47,723 nt of DNA from JALYUA01 sp038203955 (GCA_038203955.1 JBBRDK010000018.1:1-47723); one strand, 5' to 3'; shown: positions 34,809-44,224, counted from the stretch's first letter. The notes: generated from the sequence alone by a model not told the origin. Numbers and translations: made by a program.

Positions 34809-34830
34809 GGCGGCCCCGGCACCCTTCATG

Positions 34831-34836
34831 AATAAT
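34831..34836 (+). promoter_or_regulatory. -10-like AATAAT before thiL
   Basis: It ends 9 nt before the preferred thiL ATG (34846) and overlaps an alternative ATG (34828). No -35 seen. Confidence 0.35.
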
Positions 34837-34845
34837 GCGCCCGTC

Positions 34846-35823
34846 ATGAGGGCGGAGGACCGGTTCGTCGAACGGCTGAGGGAGATGCTTCCCCCCGACG
34901 ACGCCATCCTTCTGGGCCCCGGGGACGACGCGGCGGTCCTCCGGCGGGCCAGCGGTGACGGGATCGCCACGACCGACATGCTCGTCGAGGGCGTCGATTT
35001 CTTCCCGGGCGAAGACCCCGAACGTCTCGGGAGGCGAGCCGTCTCCGTGAACCTCTCGGATGCCGCCGCGATGGGCGCCCGGCCGCGCCTGTTTCTTCTC
35101 TCGATCGCCGTGCCCGCGGACCGGGACGAGGATTTCGCGCTCGCGGTGTGCCGCGGCGCGATCGCGCGCGGCCGGCAGCACGGCGCCGCGCTGGCGGGAG
35201 GCGACCTGTCCCGCGCGCCCTGTGTCTTCGTCTCCGTCACCCTGTGGGGCGACGTCGAAGGCGCGCCCCTGACCCGTTCGGGCGCGCTCCCCGGAGACCT
35301 GCTCTACCTGTCGGGGGCGACGGGCCGGGCCGCCGCGGGGCTGCGCCTGGCGCGGGAGGGCGTCTCGGAGACCGCGTTTCCCGGGGCGCGGGAGCTCCTC
35401 GACGCGTTTCACGATCCGGAGCCCAGGGTAACCCTCGGTCTGGCGCTGTCCCGGCAGGGTCTGGCGCATGCGGCGATCGACGTCTCCGACGGGCTCGGCA
35501 CCGACGCGGCACGCATCGCCTCCGCCTCGGCCGTGCGGGTCGTGCTCGAGCGCGAACGGCTTCCGATCTCGGCCTCCGTGGAGGCCGCGGCGCGCCGCTT
35601 CGGCGTCGACCCGATGCCCTGGGCCCTCTCCGGCGGAGACGACTACGAGATCCTGTTCGCCGTTCCCGAGGAGGCCGTCGCCTCCGTGGAGGCGCTGTCC
35701 GGCCCCTTGCCCCTCACGCGCGTCGGGCGGGTCGAGCGGGGATCCGGCACCGTCCTGCGAAGCGCGTCCGGGGACGTGGACGTCTCCACCCTCGGATACG
35801 ACCACTTCGAGACGCGGCCGTGA
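34846..35823 (+). CDS. thiL: Thiamine-monophosphate kinase
   Basis: A 325-residue kinase that makes thiamine diphosphate. Motifs: GPGDDAAVLR, TTDMLVEGVDFF, RRAVSVNLSDAAAMGARP, GGDLSRAP, AIDVSDGLGTDAARI and SGGDDYEILF. The start MRAEDRFVERL matches the family N-terminus; an ATG six codons earlier is less likely. GTGA overlap with the DUF2062 gene. Confidence 0.95.
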   Translation: MRAEDRFVERLREMLPPDDAILLGPGDDAAVLRRASGDGIATTDMLVEGVDFFPGEDPERLGRRAVSVNLSDAAAMGARPRLFLLSIAVPADRDEDFALAVCRGAIARGRQHGAALAGGDLSRAPCVFVSVTLWGDVEGAPLTRSGALPGDLLYLSGATGRAAAGLRLAREGVSETAFPGARELLDAFHDPEPRVTLGLALSRQGLAHAAIDVSDGLGTDAARIASASAVRVVLERERLPISASVEAAARRFGVDPMPWALSGGDDYEILFAVPEEAVASVEALSGPLPLTRVGRVERGSGTVLRSASGDVDVSTLGYDHFETRP

Positions 35824-36479
35824 AACTGCCGACCACCCGCGCGTTTCGCCGCAGAAAGGTCCATCGCTGGAGATGGCGCCGCCGCTGGAAGGTTCTCGTC
35901 CTCGATCTCCTCGGCAGGGAGGAGTCGCCCGAGCGGGTCGCCGCCGCGATCGGCCTCGGCGTGGCGATCGGGTTTTCCCCGTTCGTCGGGCTTCACCTCG
36001 TCATGGCGCTGGCGCTCGCGGTCCTGTTCCGGCTGAACAAGCTCGACGCCGTGCTCGGAACGCTCACCGGGAACGTCCCCACGTGGGGCGTCGTCTTCCC
36101 GCTCGGGTTCAGCGTGGGGCGGGCGATCCTGGGTTACGACCGGCGGATCGTGCCGCGGTTGAACCTGGAGCCGCTCCTGCACAGCGACTTCACCTGGATT
36201 TTTCACCCCGTCCACACTCTGCACGTCGTGTTCGGCCACCGCGCCCTCTGGCCGCGGCTGCTGTCCTTCGTCGTCGGCACGACGATTCTCGCGCTGGCGC
36301 TCGGTTTGCTCGCCGCGCTGATCGCGCGGGCGATTCTGCGCGTCTACCATCGGCGGCATCCGAGGGTTGCGGTCCGGGCGGCCAGGCGCCGGCGCGCCGC
36401 GGAAGAAAGGGAGAGCGGGAGCCGCGGGCCGGATCGGGAAACGGAAATCGAAGGAGGAACGCGAAGTCGGGAGCGGTGA
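35820..36479 (+). CDS. DUF2062 membrane protein
   Basis: A 219-residue protein with a basic N-terminus (RRRKVHRWRWRRRWKVL) and two to three membrane helices. SPERVAAAIGLGVAIGFSPFVGLHLVMALALAVLFRLNKLDAVLGTLTGNVPT is the DUF2062 pattern. Function unknown; relatives sit near glycosyltransferases and envelope genes. The GTG overlaps the thiL stop (GTGA). The C-terminal tail is charged and low in complexity. Confidence 0.82.
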   Translation: MKLPTTRAFRRRKVHRWRWRRRWKVLVLDLLGREESPERVAAAIGLGVAIGFSPFVGLHLVMALALAVLFRLNKLDAVLGTLTGNVPTWGVVFPLGFSVGRAILGYDRRIVPRLNLEPLLHSDFTWIFHPVHTLHVVFGHRALWPRLLSFVVGTTILALALGLLAALIARAILRVYHRRHPRVAVRAARRRRAAEERESGSRGPDRETEIEGGTRSRER

Positions 36480-36481
36480 GG

Positions 36482-38515
36482 CTATGGACCGGGCGGCGCA
36501 CCTTTCGCCTTTCGCCCTTCGTCCTTCGGCTTTTCCAGCCTGACCCGTTCGAAGCGCGCTCCGTATGCGCGATTGCCGCGCGCCGCCTCCTCCAGGGCCC
36601 GCAGATCCTCACGGTCTCTCGAGACGCGCCAGGCCTGCTCGAGAGCCAGGGCCTGCCCGAAGGAATGCCCGGCGGCGGCGTCGAGGCGGGCGAGGACGCG
36701 GAGCGCGGGCAGCGCATGGGGCTCGAGTCGGAGGGCCGCGCGGGCCTCCCGGCTCGCTTCGCCGGGGCGGCCCGCGCGAAGCAGCCAGTCGGCGCGGTCG
36801 GCGTGGACGGCCGCCGAGCGGGGCCCCAGCTCGAGGGCGCGCTTCCACGCGGCGGCGGCGCCGGGGTCGGGGCCGCGGGACAGCACGACGGCGAGCCGGT
36901 AGGCGAGCGGCAGGGAATCTCGATTGCTCGCGAGGCCGCGGCGGTAGGTCGCCGCCGCCTCCTCGAAGCGGCCGCCGGCCTCGAGGACGACGCCGAGGCC
37001 GAAGAAACCGTTTTCGTAGGTCGAGTTCGCCTCGAGCGCGCGGCGGTAGGATGTCTCCGCGTCGGGGAGAAGTTTGAGCTCCCTCTCCGCGCGTCCCTTT
37101 CCCGCCCAGGCGTCCCAGTAGTCGCGGTAGATCGAGACCGCTCTCGAGTAGTGCGCGAGCCCTTCCCGGGGGCGCCCCGTCTCGACCGCGACGTAGCCCT
37201 GGTTGTAGTGAGTCTTCGCGCTTTCGGGCGACGTGTTCACCGAGTTCGCAAAGATCGCCGAGTCGCTCCACCAGACGGGGTTGCGGAGCGCGGTGCGGGC
37301 GGCAAAGGCAACCGCGATCACGGCGGCGGCCGCCCGGGCCCCGGGCGCGAGGTCGGCCAGCGTCTCCGCGCCCCGGGCGCACACCGACGCCAGAGCCAGG
37401 CACAGGCCGGCCGACGGAAGGTAGGCGGTGCGCTCGCCGAAGATCGTACCGATCGGGTAGAGCAGGTTGGCCGCCGGCAGAAATGCGACGCCGAAGAACA
37501 GCACCCCGAGCGCGGCCCCTGACCCTCTCGACAGGCGACTCAGCGCGAGCGCGGCGAGAAGCACCAGAAGCGCCACCGCGGCGAGCCCCGTGACCGAGGT
37601 GGCGGGCGCGATCCGGATCGACCAGGCGGACTCGTCGGCGGAGAGATGGAGAGGAAAGAGAGTGCGACCGGCGTATCTCAAGAGGAGGAGACACGCGTTC
37701 ACCATTCGCGGCGCGGCGGCGAGCGGGGCGAGAGGGTTCTCCACCTCGAAGATTCCCGTCCCCTGCGCGCGGAGGAGTCCGCCGAGGACCCACGACCGGA
37801 GGACGAAGGTCCCGGCGAGCACCGCGGCGGCCCCGGCGTACGCCGGCAGTCCCCGCCGCACGGCCGAGAGGAGCCCGGCTCCGAGCCCGCCGCGCTCCTG
37901 CCACGCGAGGAGGAGAAACAGAAGCGCGGGAGCGACCGCCGCGCTTTCCTTCGTGAGCACGCCGAGGGCGTAGAGCGCGAGCGCGGCGAGAAGGCGTCCG
38001 ACCCGCCGGGGAGATCCGGCCGCCCCGAGAGCGACGTGGAGAAAAGCGAGCGAAAAAACCGCGCCCAGAGTCTCGCCCCGGCCCACGAGGCTCGTGACCG
38101 CCTCGACGTGGATGGGAGCGACGGCAAAAAAGAGGGAAGTGAGCCCCGCCGCGGCAGGCGAGACTCCGACCCGACGCAGCAGCGCGCCCAACAGAAGCGT
38201 CGCCGCGGCGTGCAGCAGAACGTTGACGAGATGAAACGCCTCCGGCACGCGCCCGTGCACCCACCACTGCGCCGCGTAGGAGAAGAGCAGCACGGGACGG
38301 TACGCCGTGCCGGACCCCCGAGGGCCGCCGAAATAGGGAGTCGAGAAGATCTCTCCCACCCGCGCCGGAGTCCGGATGCGCGGGTTGTCCCGGATGATCG
38401 CCTTGTCGTCGTAGGTAAACGTGCCCGTCATCCCGTTGGCGTAGGCGACCAGGCAGACGAGAACGAGCAGAAAGGCCCATGCCCTCCGGTCGCGGGGGGA
38501 TGGGGGCGCGCTCAT
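36482..38515 (-). CDS. TMTC-like membrane protein with TPR repeats (putative O-mannosyltransferase)
   Basis: A 677-residue protein: about ten membrane helices in residues 1-420, then five or six TPR units (about 430-640; SAKTHYNQGYVAVETGRPREGLAHYSRAVSIY is the first). The start YANGMTGTFTYDDKAIIRDNPRI...YRPVLLFSYAAQWWVHG...FHLVNVLLHAAATLL is like eukaryotic TMTC and bacterial relatives, which are GT-C glycosyltransferases or candidates for them. The Asp pair in TYDDKAI fits a GT-C active site. The C-terminal KPKDEGRKAKG is encoded by 7-bp repeats. Donor and acceptor unknown. Confidence 0.82.
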   Translation of the reverse strand: MSAPPSPRDRRAWAFLLVLVCLVAYANGMTGTFTYDDKAIIRDNPRIRTPARVGEIFSTPYFGGPRGSGTAYRPVLLFSYAAQWWVHGRVPEAFHLVNVLLHAAATLLLGALLRRVGVSPAAAGLTSLFFAVAPIHVEAVTSLVGRGETLGAVFSLAFLHVALGAAGSPRRVGRLLAALALYALGVLTKESAAVAPALLFLLLAWQERGGLGAGLLSAVRRGLPAYAGAAAVLAGTFVLRSWVLGGLLRAQGTGIFEVENPLAPLAAAPRMVNACLLLLRYAGRTLFPLHLSADESAWSIRIAPATSVTGLAAVALLVLLAALALSRLSRGSGAALGVLFFGVAFLPAANLLYPIGTIFGERTAYLPSAGLCLALASVCARGAETLADLAPGARAAAAVIAVAFAARTALRNPVWWSDSAIFANSVNTSPESAKTHYNQGYVAVETGRPREGLAHYSRAVSIYRDYWDAWAGKGRAERELKLLPDAETSYRRALEANSTYENGFFGLGVVLEAGGRFEEAAATYRRGLASNRDSLPLAYRLAVVLSRGPDPGAAAAWKRALELGPRSAAVHADRADWLLRAGRPGEASREARAALRLEPHALPALRVLARLDAAAGHSFGQALALEQAWRVSRDREDLRALEEAARGNRAYGARFERVRLEKPKDEGRKAKGAPPGP
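36502..36536 (+). repeat. CTTTCGC/CCTTCGT 7-bp array inside a coding 3' end
   Basis: Five units (CTTTCGC twice, CCTTCGT, CCTTCGG, CTTTTCC) within the last codons of the minus-strand TMTC-like gene. Confidence 0.88.
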
Positions 38516-38523
38516 CGGCCGGG

Positions 38524-38529
38524 AGTGTA
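38524..38529 (-). promoter_or_regulatory. -10-like TACACT before the TMTC-like gene
   Basis: The hexamer, identical to the kdsB -10, ends 8 nt before the ATG, without a Shine-Dalgarno. Confidence 0.45.
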
Positions 38530-38540
38530 CGCGTGGACGG

Positions 38541-38603
38541 AGCTGTCAGCTCTCAGCTTCGAACCTGGCCTTCGCCCTTCGCCCCTCGCCTCCCGCCCAC
38601 CGC
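38541..38603 (+). repeat. Two 7-bp arrays (AGCTGTC and CCTTCGC types)
   Basis: 38541-38561: AGCTGTC, AGCTCTC, AGCTTCG. 38569-38603: CCTTCGC twice, then CCCTCGC, CTCCCGC, CCACCGC with growing drift. They fill the gap between the TMTC-like gene and the end of the sigma-54 activator gene. Confidence 0.85.
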
Positions 38604-38622
38604 CCGGCCCGGCGCCCGGCAC

Positions 38623-41600
38623 CTAGGGGGGCCTCCCGTCGCGCGGCCGCTCGGCCACCTTCAGCTCCCTTATCAGATAGAGCAACGCCTGGCGCGACAG
38701 CTTCAGCTCCCTCGCGGCGCGGCTCCGGTTTCCTCCGGCACGATCGAGCGCTTCCATGATCAGGTCGCGGCGATGGGCGTCGACGCGCGAACGGTAGCCG
38801 TGACGCGGATCTCCCGGACGGGCCGACTTCCGGACGGCCTCGGGAAGGTGCGTCAGCCCGATGCGGTTTCCCTCGGCGAGCGCCGCGGCCTGGCCGATGG
38901 CGCTCTGAAGCTCGCGCACGTTGCCGGGCCATCCGTGCGCGATGAGCGCGGCCGCGGCCTCGGGAGCGAGATCGAGGCCGGCGCGGCCGTATTCCCTGGC
39001 CGCCTGCGCCAGAAAATGGCGCGCGAGCAGGAGAACGTCGCGCCCGCGTTCGCGCAGCGGCGGCAGGCGAACGACCGCCACGTGCAGCCTGTAGTAGAGG
39101 TCCTCGCGGAAACGGCCAGTATCGACCTCCCGTGCCAGGTCCCGCGACGTCGCCGACACCACCCGCACGTCGATGCGCCGGGCCCTGTTCTCCCCCACGC
39201 GCCGGATCTCGCGGTCCTGGAGAGCGCGGAGCAGCTTTGCCTGCGAGGGCAGGGCGAGGTCGCCGATCTCGTCGAAGAAGATCGTCCCGCGCGTCGCCTC
39301 TTCGAGCAGGCCGGCGCGGTCGCGGTCCGCGCCCGTGAACGCGCCGCGAGCGTGACCGAAGAGCTCGCTTTCGAGCAGCGCGGTCGGAATCGCCGAGACG
39401 TTGACGGCGATGAAGGGCCCCGAGGCGCGCGGCGAGAGGGCGTGCACGGCGCGGGCAACCGCCTCCTTTCCCGAACCGGACTCCCCGAGGACGAGAACCG
39501 TCATTGCCCGCGGCGCGAAGCGCAGGAGGCGCTGATACGGCTCCTCCATGGCGGGATCGCCGGCCACCACGCCGAACCGTCGCCACCCGTCCGAGAATCC
39601 GCTCGGCGCGAAGGCGGGAACGGGCCGGAAGAGCAGAGTCTCGACGACGAGAGCCGCCGCGCGCGCGACGTCCGCCGCCGGCGCGGGCATCAACCGCAGT
39701 GTGTAGGACTCGTCCCCGGCCCGGAGCGCCTCGACACCGGATATCTCAACATCTCCGGCGGGAGCGCCGAGCGAGAGGACCTCTTCACCGCGGTCGTTGC
39801 GGACGGAGAGCCCGGACAGACCGAGCGGGAGGCGTCCGTCCGGAGTTTCGCCGGCGAGTCCGAGCGCGACCATTTCGCGAAGCCGGCGCAGGCCGCCGCC
39901 GCAAGGTTCCCCCCTCGTGAAGGCGCGGTCGGCCAGGGCGGCGCCGCCGCGCGCGCGCAGCAGCCGATCGGCGCCGTCGGCGAGAAGGCCGGGGACGCGC
40001 CCGGGGAGAAGCGCGCTCCACCTCGCGACAGCCTCGGCCCCTTCATATTCCCCGCGCGCGATCGCTTCCGCCGCGGCCTCGAGCCGCGCGGCGGCGGCCG
40101 TTCCTGTCTCCTCGAGATCGTCGATTTCCGCCAGACGCCGCGCGGCCCGGAGGTCGGTGTCGCAACGGTCGGGGGGATCGGCGGCGGCCAGAGACCACGC
40201 GCGGCGCGCGCCGTCGCTGTCCGACAGAAGGGCGCATCGGTCTCCCTCTTCCAGCCAGAGCTCCCCGATCTCGAGCCGGTCCTCGAGCCGCCCGGCGAGT
40301 TCGCGGGCGGCCGCGTTGTCGCGCCCGGCGTCCTCGAGGCGCCCGACCCGCAAAGCGAGGCGCGCTCGATGGTGGAGCCCGACGAGGAGCCAGGTGCGCT
40401 CGCCTTCTCTTCGCGCGCTTTCGAGAAGCGCCTCGATCGAGGACTCGGCCGCCGCCCAGTCGCACCGGACGATCGACGCCTCGATGAGATTGCCGCGAGC
40501 GATCCGCGCCAGGTCCTCTCGGCCCGCTCCCGCCGCCAGCGCCGCGGCCTGCTTGAGCAGCGCGGCGCAGCGGTCCGGCCGCTCCGCGTGGAAGAGCGTC
40601 GCCGCGAGATCGATCGAGAGCCGCGCCCGCTCGACGGGGTCGTCGCGCAGGATGGCCAGAGCTTCCTCGAGGCGCCGGATCGCGGAGTCGAACTCGCGGC
40701 GATCCGCGAGCCCGAGGGCCTCGGCGGCCAGGAGTCGCGCCGCGAGCCGCTCGTCGCAGGACTCGCGCGCGAGCGGCCAGGAACCAGCATACACGCCCGA
40801 CTCCTCCTCGAAGCGCCCGGCGCGGGAGAACGCGGCGGCGCGCGCGAGCGCGACCTCCAGCCGGGCGGCCGCAGGCAGATCCGAAGAAAGTCTCTCGGCC
40901 TGATCGAGCCGCGCCAGAGCGCGGGCGGTGTCTCCCTCGCGGGAAGCGCTCGCCGCCTCGACGATCAGCGCGCGCACCGTCTCTCCGGCAGGCGCATCGG
41001 GATACGAATCGAGCCACAGCCGGGCGGCCGCGGCCGCTTCGGCTCCCCGGCCCCGCAGCGCCGCGATTTCGGCCAGCCGGAGGCGGGCCGCCCGGCGGTC
41101 CGCCTCCGAGGTCTCCGGCGCCGCGGCGACCGCGTAGAACCTCGACTGCGCGCTCCCGGCGCGTCCGCCGCAGAGCTCCCGCTCCCCTTCGAGAGCCTCG
41201 AGCCAGGGCGGAAGAGGAAGACGCGCCTGCGAAGCGGCGGACGCCAGCCGCGCGGACATCTCGAATCGAAGCGCCGCAGGCTCGGCGGGCGATCCCGGCC
41301 GCAGACGCCCGGCCTCCCTCAGAGCGTCACTCACGGCTCCCGCGCGCAGGAGCCGGTCGACGCGGCGCTCGGGCAGGCTCCCCGCGGCCCCGGCCCACGC
41401 GAGCAGCCACTTCGAACGGGTCGCGGAGTCGATGGGACAGCGGCGGCTCCCGGGCAAAATCCTTCCCGAGGCATCGCGCGAGAGAAGCCCTTTTCGAAGG
41501 AGAACGGCGCGCTTCCTCGCGGCGCCGCGGCCGGGAAAGAGAGCGGCGAGCTCCTCCGGCTCGGCCGGCTCCTCGAGCGACTCCAGCGCCTCGAGCAGAT

Positions 41601-42834
41601 CCCTCGCCGCCGCCGGAAGGTCCGCGGGGCAAGCACCGCCGGGTAACACGCGTTCCGTCGTTCGGACCGGCGGCAGCGGCGCGAGACCCGTCGGATCGGA
41701 CACGTAAGCCCCCCACCCCTCGTGCGCGACCATCGTGAGCGCGGCGGACACGGCGAGGTTCGCGTCGCCGCTCCCCGCCGCGATCTCCGCGAGCCTTTCG
41801 GAATATCGAACCGCCGCGCGCAGGGCTCCGCACGGCACGGCGACCTCGCGCCGCCACTCCTCGGGAGAAACCGGCGGGGGGAGGCGCTCGGGAACGCGAA
41901 CGAGCTCGGGAGCGCTCGCGAGGCACAGCGCTCCGGCCGCGACCGCGGACTGCGAGACGGCGTCCCAGCTTTCCATGTTCACGCAGATCCAGGCGCGAGG
42001 GCCGTCACCGGCGATCGCCTCCTCTTCCTCGCGAAGCAGGCGAACCGCCGCCGCGACGTCAACTCCACTCTCAGCCTCCGGGCGACGAAGGAAGACCGCC
42101 GGCGCCCGAGAGCCCGGCGCCGTGAGAAAGACCCGCGGGGCTTTCCCGTCGAGAAGGGCTCGCGCTTTTTCCAGTCGAGCGCGGGAGTCGGATCCCCGCA
42201 GGAGAATGCCGGTCGCGCCGGCCGTGCGGAGCCGGACCGGAGCGAAGGCGGCGGAGGACAGCACCGGAAAGGCGCGGAAGGCGCACCCGACCCAGAATTC
42301 CGCGCGGCGCCACTCCGCGTCTCCCGCGGAGAGCGCCTCCCGCAGCGCGAGCGCCTGCGGGTCTCGGACTCGCCCCCGACGCGCGAACATCCGTCCGAGA
42401 AAGGCGGCGAGGGGGACGTGGGCGGGTCCAGCCGACGCCGGCCCGAAGCGCACGGCCGACGGTGTCCCCGCTATTCGAAGCCGCGCCGTTGCCTCGACGA
42501 CCTCCCACGCGGCGTCGTCCAGGTCGCCGGCGGACGCGCCAAAACCCGCGGCCTCGAGAGTCGAGAAGAAAGCGGCGGCCTGAAGAAAGAGAGCCGCCCC
42601 GTGCGGGGCGGAGATCCGCCCGTCGGCGATCCTGCGCCGCGGCGGGGCCGTCCGCCACACGAGAAAATCGGCACCATCGCGGCCATAGTCGGAGGGAAGG
42701 GGAAGCGCCGCGTGCTCGAAGGAGAGGAAGGCGCGCCAGCGCTCGCCCGCGTCCGGGAGCGCGAACCGTTCGACCGCCATGCCCGCCGCCGCGGCGCCGG
42801 GGTGGAGCGAGCCCGCGGGGAACGGCGTGTTCAT
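38623..42834 (-). CDS. Giant sigma-54-dependent transcription activator with TPR-like array
   Basis: A 1403-residue protein. Residues about 1100-1340 are a full sigma-54 AAA+ domain: Walker A GESGSGKE (about 1117), sigma-contact loop GAFTGA (about 1163), Walker B GTIFFDEIGDL, and R-finger region DVRVVSATSRDL. The C-terminus is a Fis-type helix-turn-helix (GNRSRAARELKLSRQALLYLIREL). Residues about 480-950 are Ala-rich TPR-like helices. Residues 1-450 resemble worn-down kinase and STAND-ATPase parts (AAGFGASAGDLDDAAW in place of a kinase loop). ATG 42834 is chosen; 42780 is possible. Targets unknown. Confidence 0.85.
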   Translation of the reverse strand: MNTPFPAGSLHPGAAAAGMAVERFALPDAGERWRAFLSFEHAALPLPSDYGRDGADFLVWRTAPPRRRIADGRISAPHGAALFLQAAAFFSTLEAAGFGASAGDLDDAAWEVVEATARLRIAGTPSAVRFGPASAGPAHVPLAAFLGRMFARRGRVRDPQALALREALSAGDAEWRRAEFWVGCAFRAFPVLSSAAFAPVRLRTAGATGILLRGSDSRARLEKARALLDGKAPRVFLTAPGSRAPAVFLRRPEAESGVDVAAAVRLLREEEEAIAGDGPRAWICVNMESWDAVSQSAVAAGALCLASAPELVRVPERLPPPVSPEEWRREVAVPCGALRAAVRYSERLAEIAAGSGDANLAVSAALTMVAHEGWGAYVSDPTGLAPLPPVRTTERVLPGGACPADLPAAARDLLEALESLEEPAEPEELAALFPGRGAARKRAVLLRKGLLSRDASGRILPGSRRCPIDSATRSKWLLAWAGAAGSLPERRVDRLLRAGAVSDALREAGRLRPGSPAEPAALRFEMSARLASAASQARLPLPPWLEALEGERELCGGRAGSAQSRFYAVAAAPETSEADRRAARLRLAEIAALRGRGAEAAAAARLWLDSYPDAPAGETVRALIVEAASASREGDTARALARLDQAERLSSDLPAAARLEVALARAAAFSRAGRFEEESGVYAGSWPLARESCDERLAARLLAAEALGLADRREFDSAIRRLEEALAILRDDPVERARLSIDLAATLFHAERPDRCAALLKQAAALAAGAGREDLARIARGNLIEASIVRCDWAAAESSIEALLESARREGERTWLLVGLHHRARLALRVGRLEDAGRDNAAARELAGRLEDRLEIGELWLEEGDRCALLSDSDGARRAWSLAAADPPDRCDTDLRAARRLAEIDDLEETGTAAAARLEAAAEAIARGEYEGAEAVARWSALLPGRVPGLLADGADRLLRARGGAALADRAFTRGEPCGGGLRRLREMVALGLAGETPDGRLPLGLSGLSVRNDRGEEVLSLGAPAGDVEISGVEALRAGDESYTLRLMPAPAADVARAAALVVETLLFRPVPAFAPSGFSDGWRRFGVVAGDPAMEEPYQRLLRFAPRAMTVLVLGESGSGKEAVARAVHALSPRASGPFIAVNVSAIPTALLESELFGHARGAFTGADRDRAGLLEEATRGTIFFDEIGDLALPSQAKLLRALQDREIRRVGENRARRIDVRVVSATSRDLAREVDTGRFREDLYYRLHVAVVRLPPLRERGRDVLLLARHFLAQAAREYGRAGLDLAPEAAAALIAHGWPGNVRELQSAIGQAAALAEGNRIGLTHLPEAVRKSARPGDPRHGYRSRVDAHRRDLIMEALDRAGGNRSRAARELKLSRQALLYLIRELKVAERPRDGRPP

Positions 42835-42851
42835 TGGGGTCAGACACCCCA
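42835..42851. promoter_or_regulatory. Inverted repeat TGGGGT-CAGAC-ACCCCA at the activator start
   Basis: Perfect 6-bp arms around a 5-nt loop, touching the ATG at 42834. It may be an operator, a leader hairpin that hides the start, or a REP-type element; it is followed by no other promoter signal. Confidence 0.6.
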
Positions 42852-42906
42852 GATTGTCGCGAGCGGCGGGAGCGTTCCGGGGCTTTTCCGAGAGAGACGA
42901 GCTTGC

Positions 42907-44184
42907 CTACCGCCGGCTGAGGGCGTCGAGGTCGCGGAAGAACCCCGGGTAGGACTTCGACACGCAATCCGGGTTCTCGATCAGGGCGCGGGCTCGAACC
43001 AGAGAGAGGAGCCCCGCAGCCATGGCGATGCGATGGTCTCCGGCGGTCGGCAGAATCCCGAAGCCGGCGCAGGAGTCGATTCCGCCGCCGTCGACGGTCA
43101 GCGCTTCGGCGTCGGCGGTGGCGGCAACTCCCCCGCGACGCAGAAGGGACGACAGCGCGTCCAGCCGGTCGCTCTCCTTCCAGCGTAGATGCGCGACGCC
43201 TTCGAGGCGGGACCGGCCGGGGGCAAACGCCGCCGCCGCTGCGACCGCCGGGACGGCGTCCGGGCAGCCGGTCATCCGCGCCGACACGGGACGAAGCGTT
43301 CCTCGATCGGCCCGCGCCGAGATCACGTCTCCCCCCGTCGAGACCTCGATTCCCATGGAGGCCAGGATCGGAATCGCCAGCGCGTCCGCGTCGGCGGAGG
43401 GCCACCGGAGCCCCGTCAGCCGGACCTCCCCGCCGCAGATCCCCGCTCCCGCCAGGAGAGGCACGGCGGAAGAAAAGTCGCCCGGCGTCTCGTACCGGGC
43501 CGGCGAGCGGTCTCCCCGCTCGACGCGCCACGGCCCCTCGCCTTCGACCCGGTGCCCGAAGGCGCGCAGCGACTCGACCGTCATCGCCACATAGGGCATT
43601 GAGGCGATCGCGCCCCTGGCCGAGACTTCGATCGAGCGTCCCGCGGTACCCGCGAGAAGCAGCGCCGACAGGAACTGGCTCGAGCGCGAGGCATCGACCG
43701 ACACCGGGCCGCCATCGAGGATCCTTCCCCGGATCGCGAGGGGGAGGCAGCCGGCGGCGCCCTCCTCGACGATCTCCGCCCCCAGTGTCCGCAGCGCAGC
43801 AACGAGCTCTCCCATCGGCCGCTCCGAAAGCCGCGCCGACCCGGTCACCCGGAAACGCCCGGGCGTCGCCGCGGCGACCGCGATCAGGAACCTCGCCGCG
43901 GTCCCGGACTCTCCGGCGTCGAGCACCGTCAGGCTTCCGTCCGCGCCCCGGAAGGGGCCGGAAAGCGACAGCGCGTCCGGCTGCCGCACGACGCGCGCTC
44001 CCATCGCGGTCAGGCACGCAAGGAGCGCGCGCGTGTCCTCCGACTCGAGAGGACGCTCGATCCGGACGGGCGTCTCCGAGAGCGCCGCCAGCAGGAGGGC
44101 GCGGTTCGTCGCGCTTTTCGATGAGGGAACGCGGAGCGACCCGCGCAGCTCGCGGGCGGGCGGGAAGGCGAGGAAGCTCTTCAC
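42907..44184 (-). CDS. aroA: 5-enolpyruvylshikimate-3-phosphate synthase
   Basis: A 425-residue enzyme of the shikimate pathway that adds enolpyruvate to shikimate-3-phosphate. Motifs: VPSSKSATNRALLLAAL (substrate-binding Lys), DAGESGTAARFLIAVAA, GSARLSERPMGELVAAL, DASRSSQFLSALLLAG, LRWKESDRLDAL and GDHRIAMAAGLL. Full length. It lies 40 nt after lpxH on the same strand. Confidence 0.96.
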   Translation of the reverse strand: MKSFLAFPPARELRGSLRVPSSKSATNRALLLAALSETPVRIERPLESEDTRALLACLTAMGARVVRQPDALSLSGPFRGADGSLTVLDAGESGTAARFLIAVAAATPGRFRVTGSARLSERPMGELVAALRTLGAEIVEEGAAGCLPLAIRGRILDGGPVSVDASRSSQFLSALLLAGTAGRSIEVSARGAIASMPYVAMTVESLRAFGHRVEGEGPWRVERGDRSPARYETPGDFSSAVPLLAGAGICGGEVRLTGLRWPSADADALAIPILASMGIEVSTGGDVISARADRGTLRPVSARMTGCPDAVPAVAAAAAFAPGRSRLEGVAHLRWKESDRLDALSSLLRRGGVAATADAEALTVDGGGIDSCAGFGILPTAGDHRIAMAAGLLSLVRARALIENPDCVSKSYPGFFRDLDALSRR

Positions 44185-44224
44185 AGGGACCGCCGCGGCC
44201 CGGGGTCGAGCTTTCCCGCCGCCG

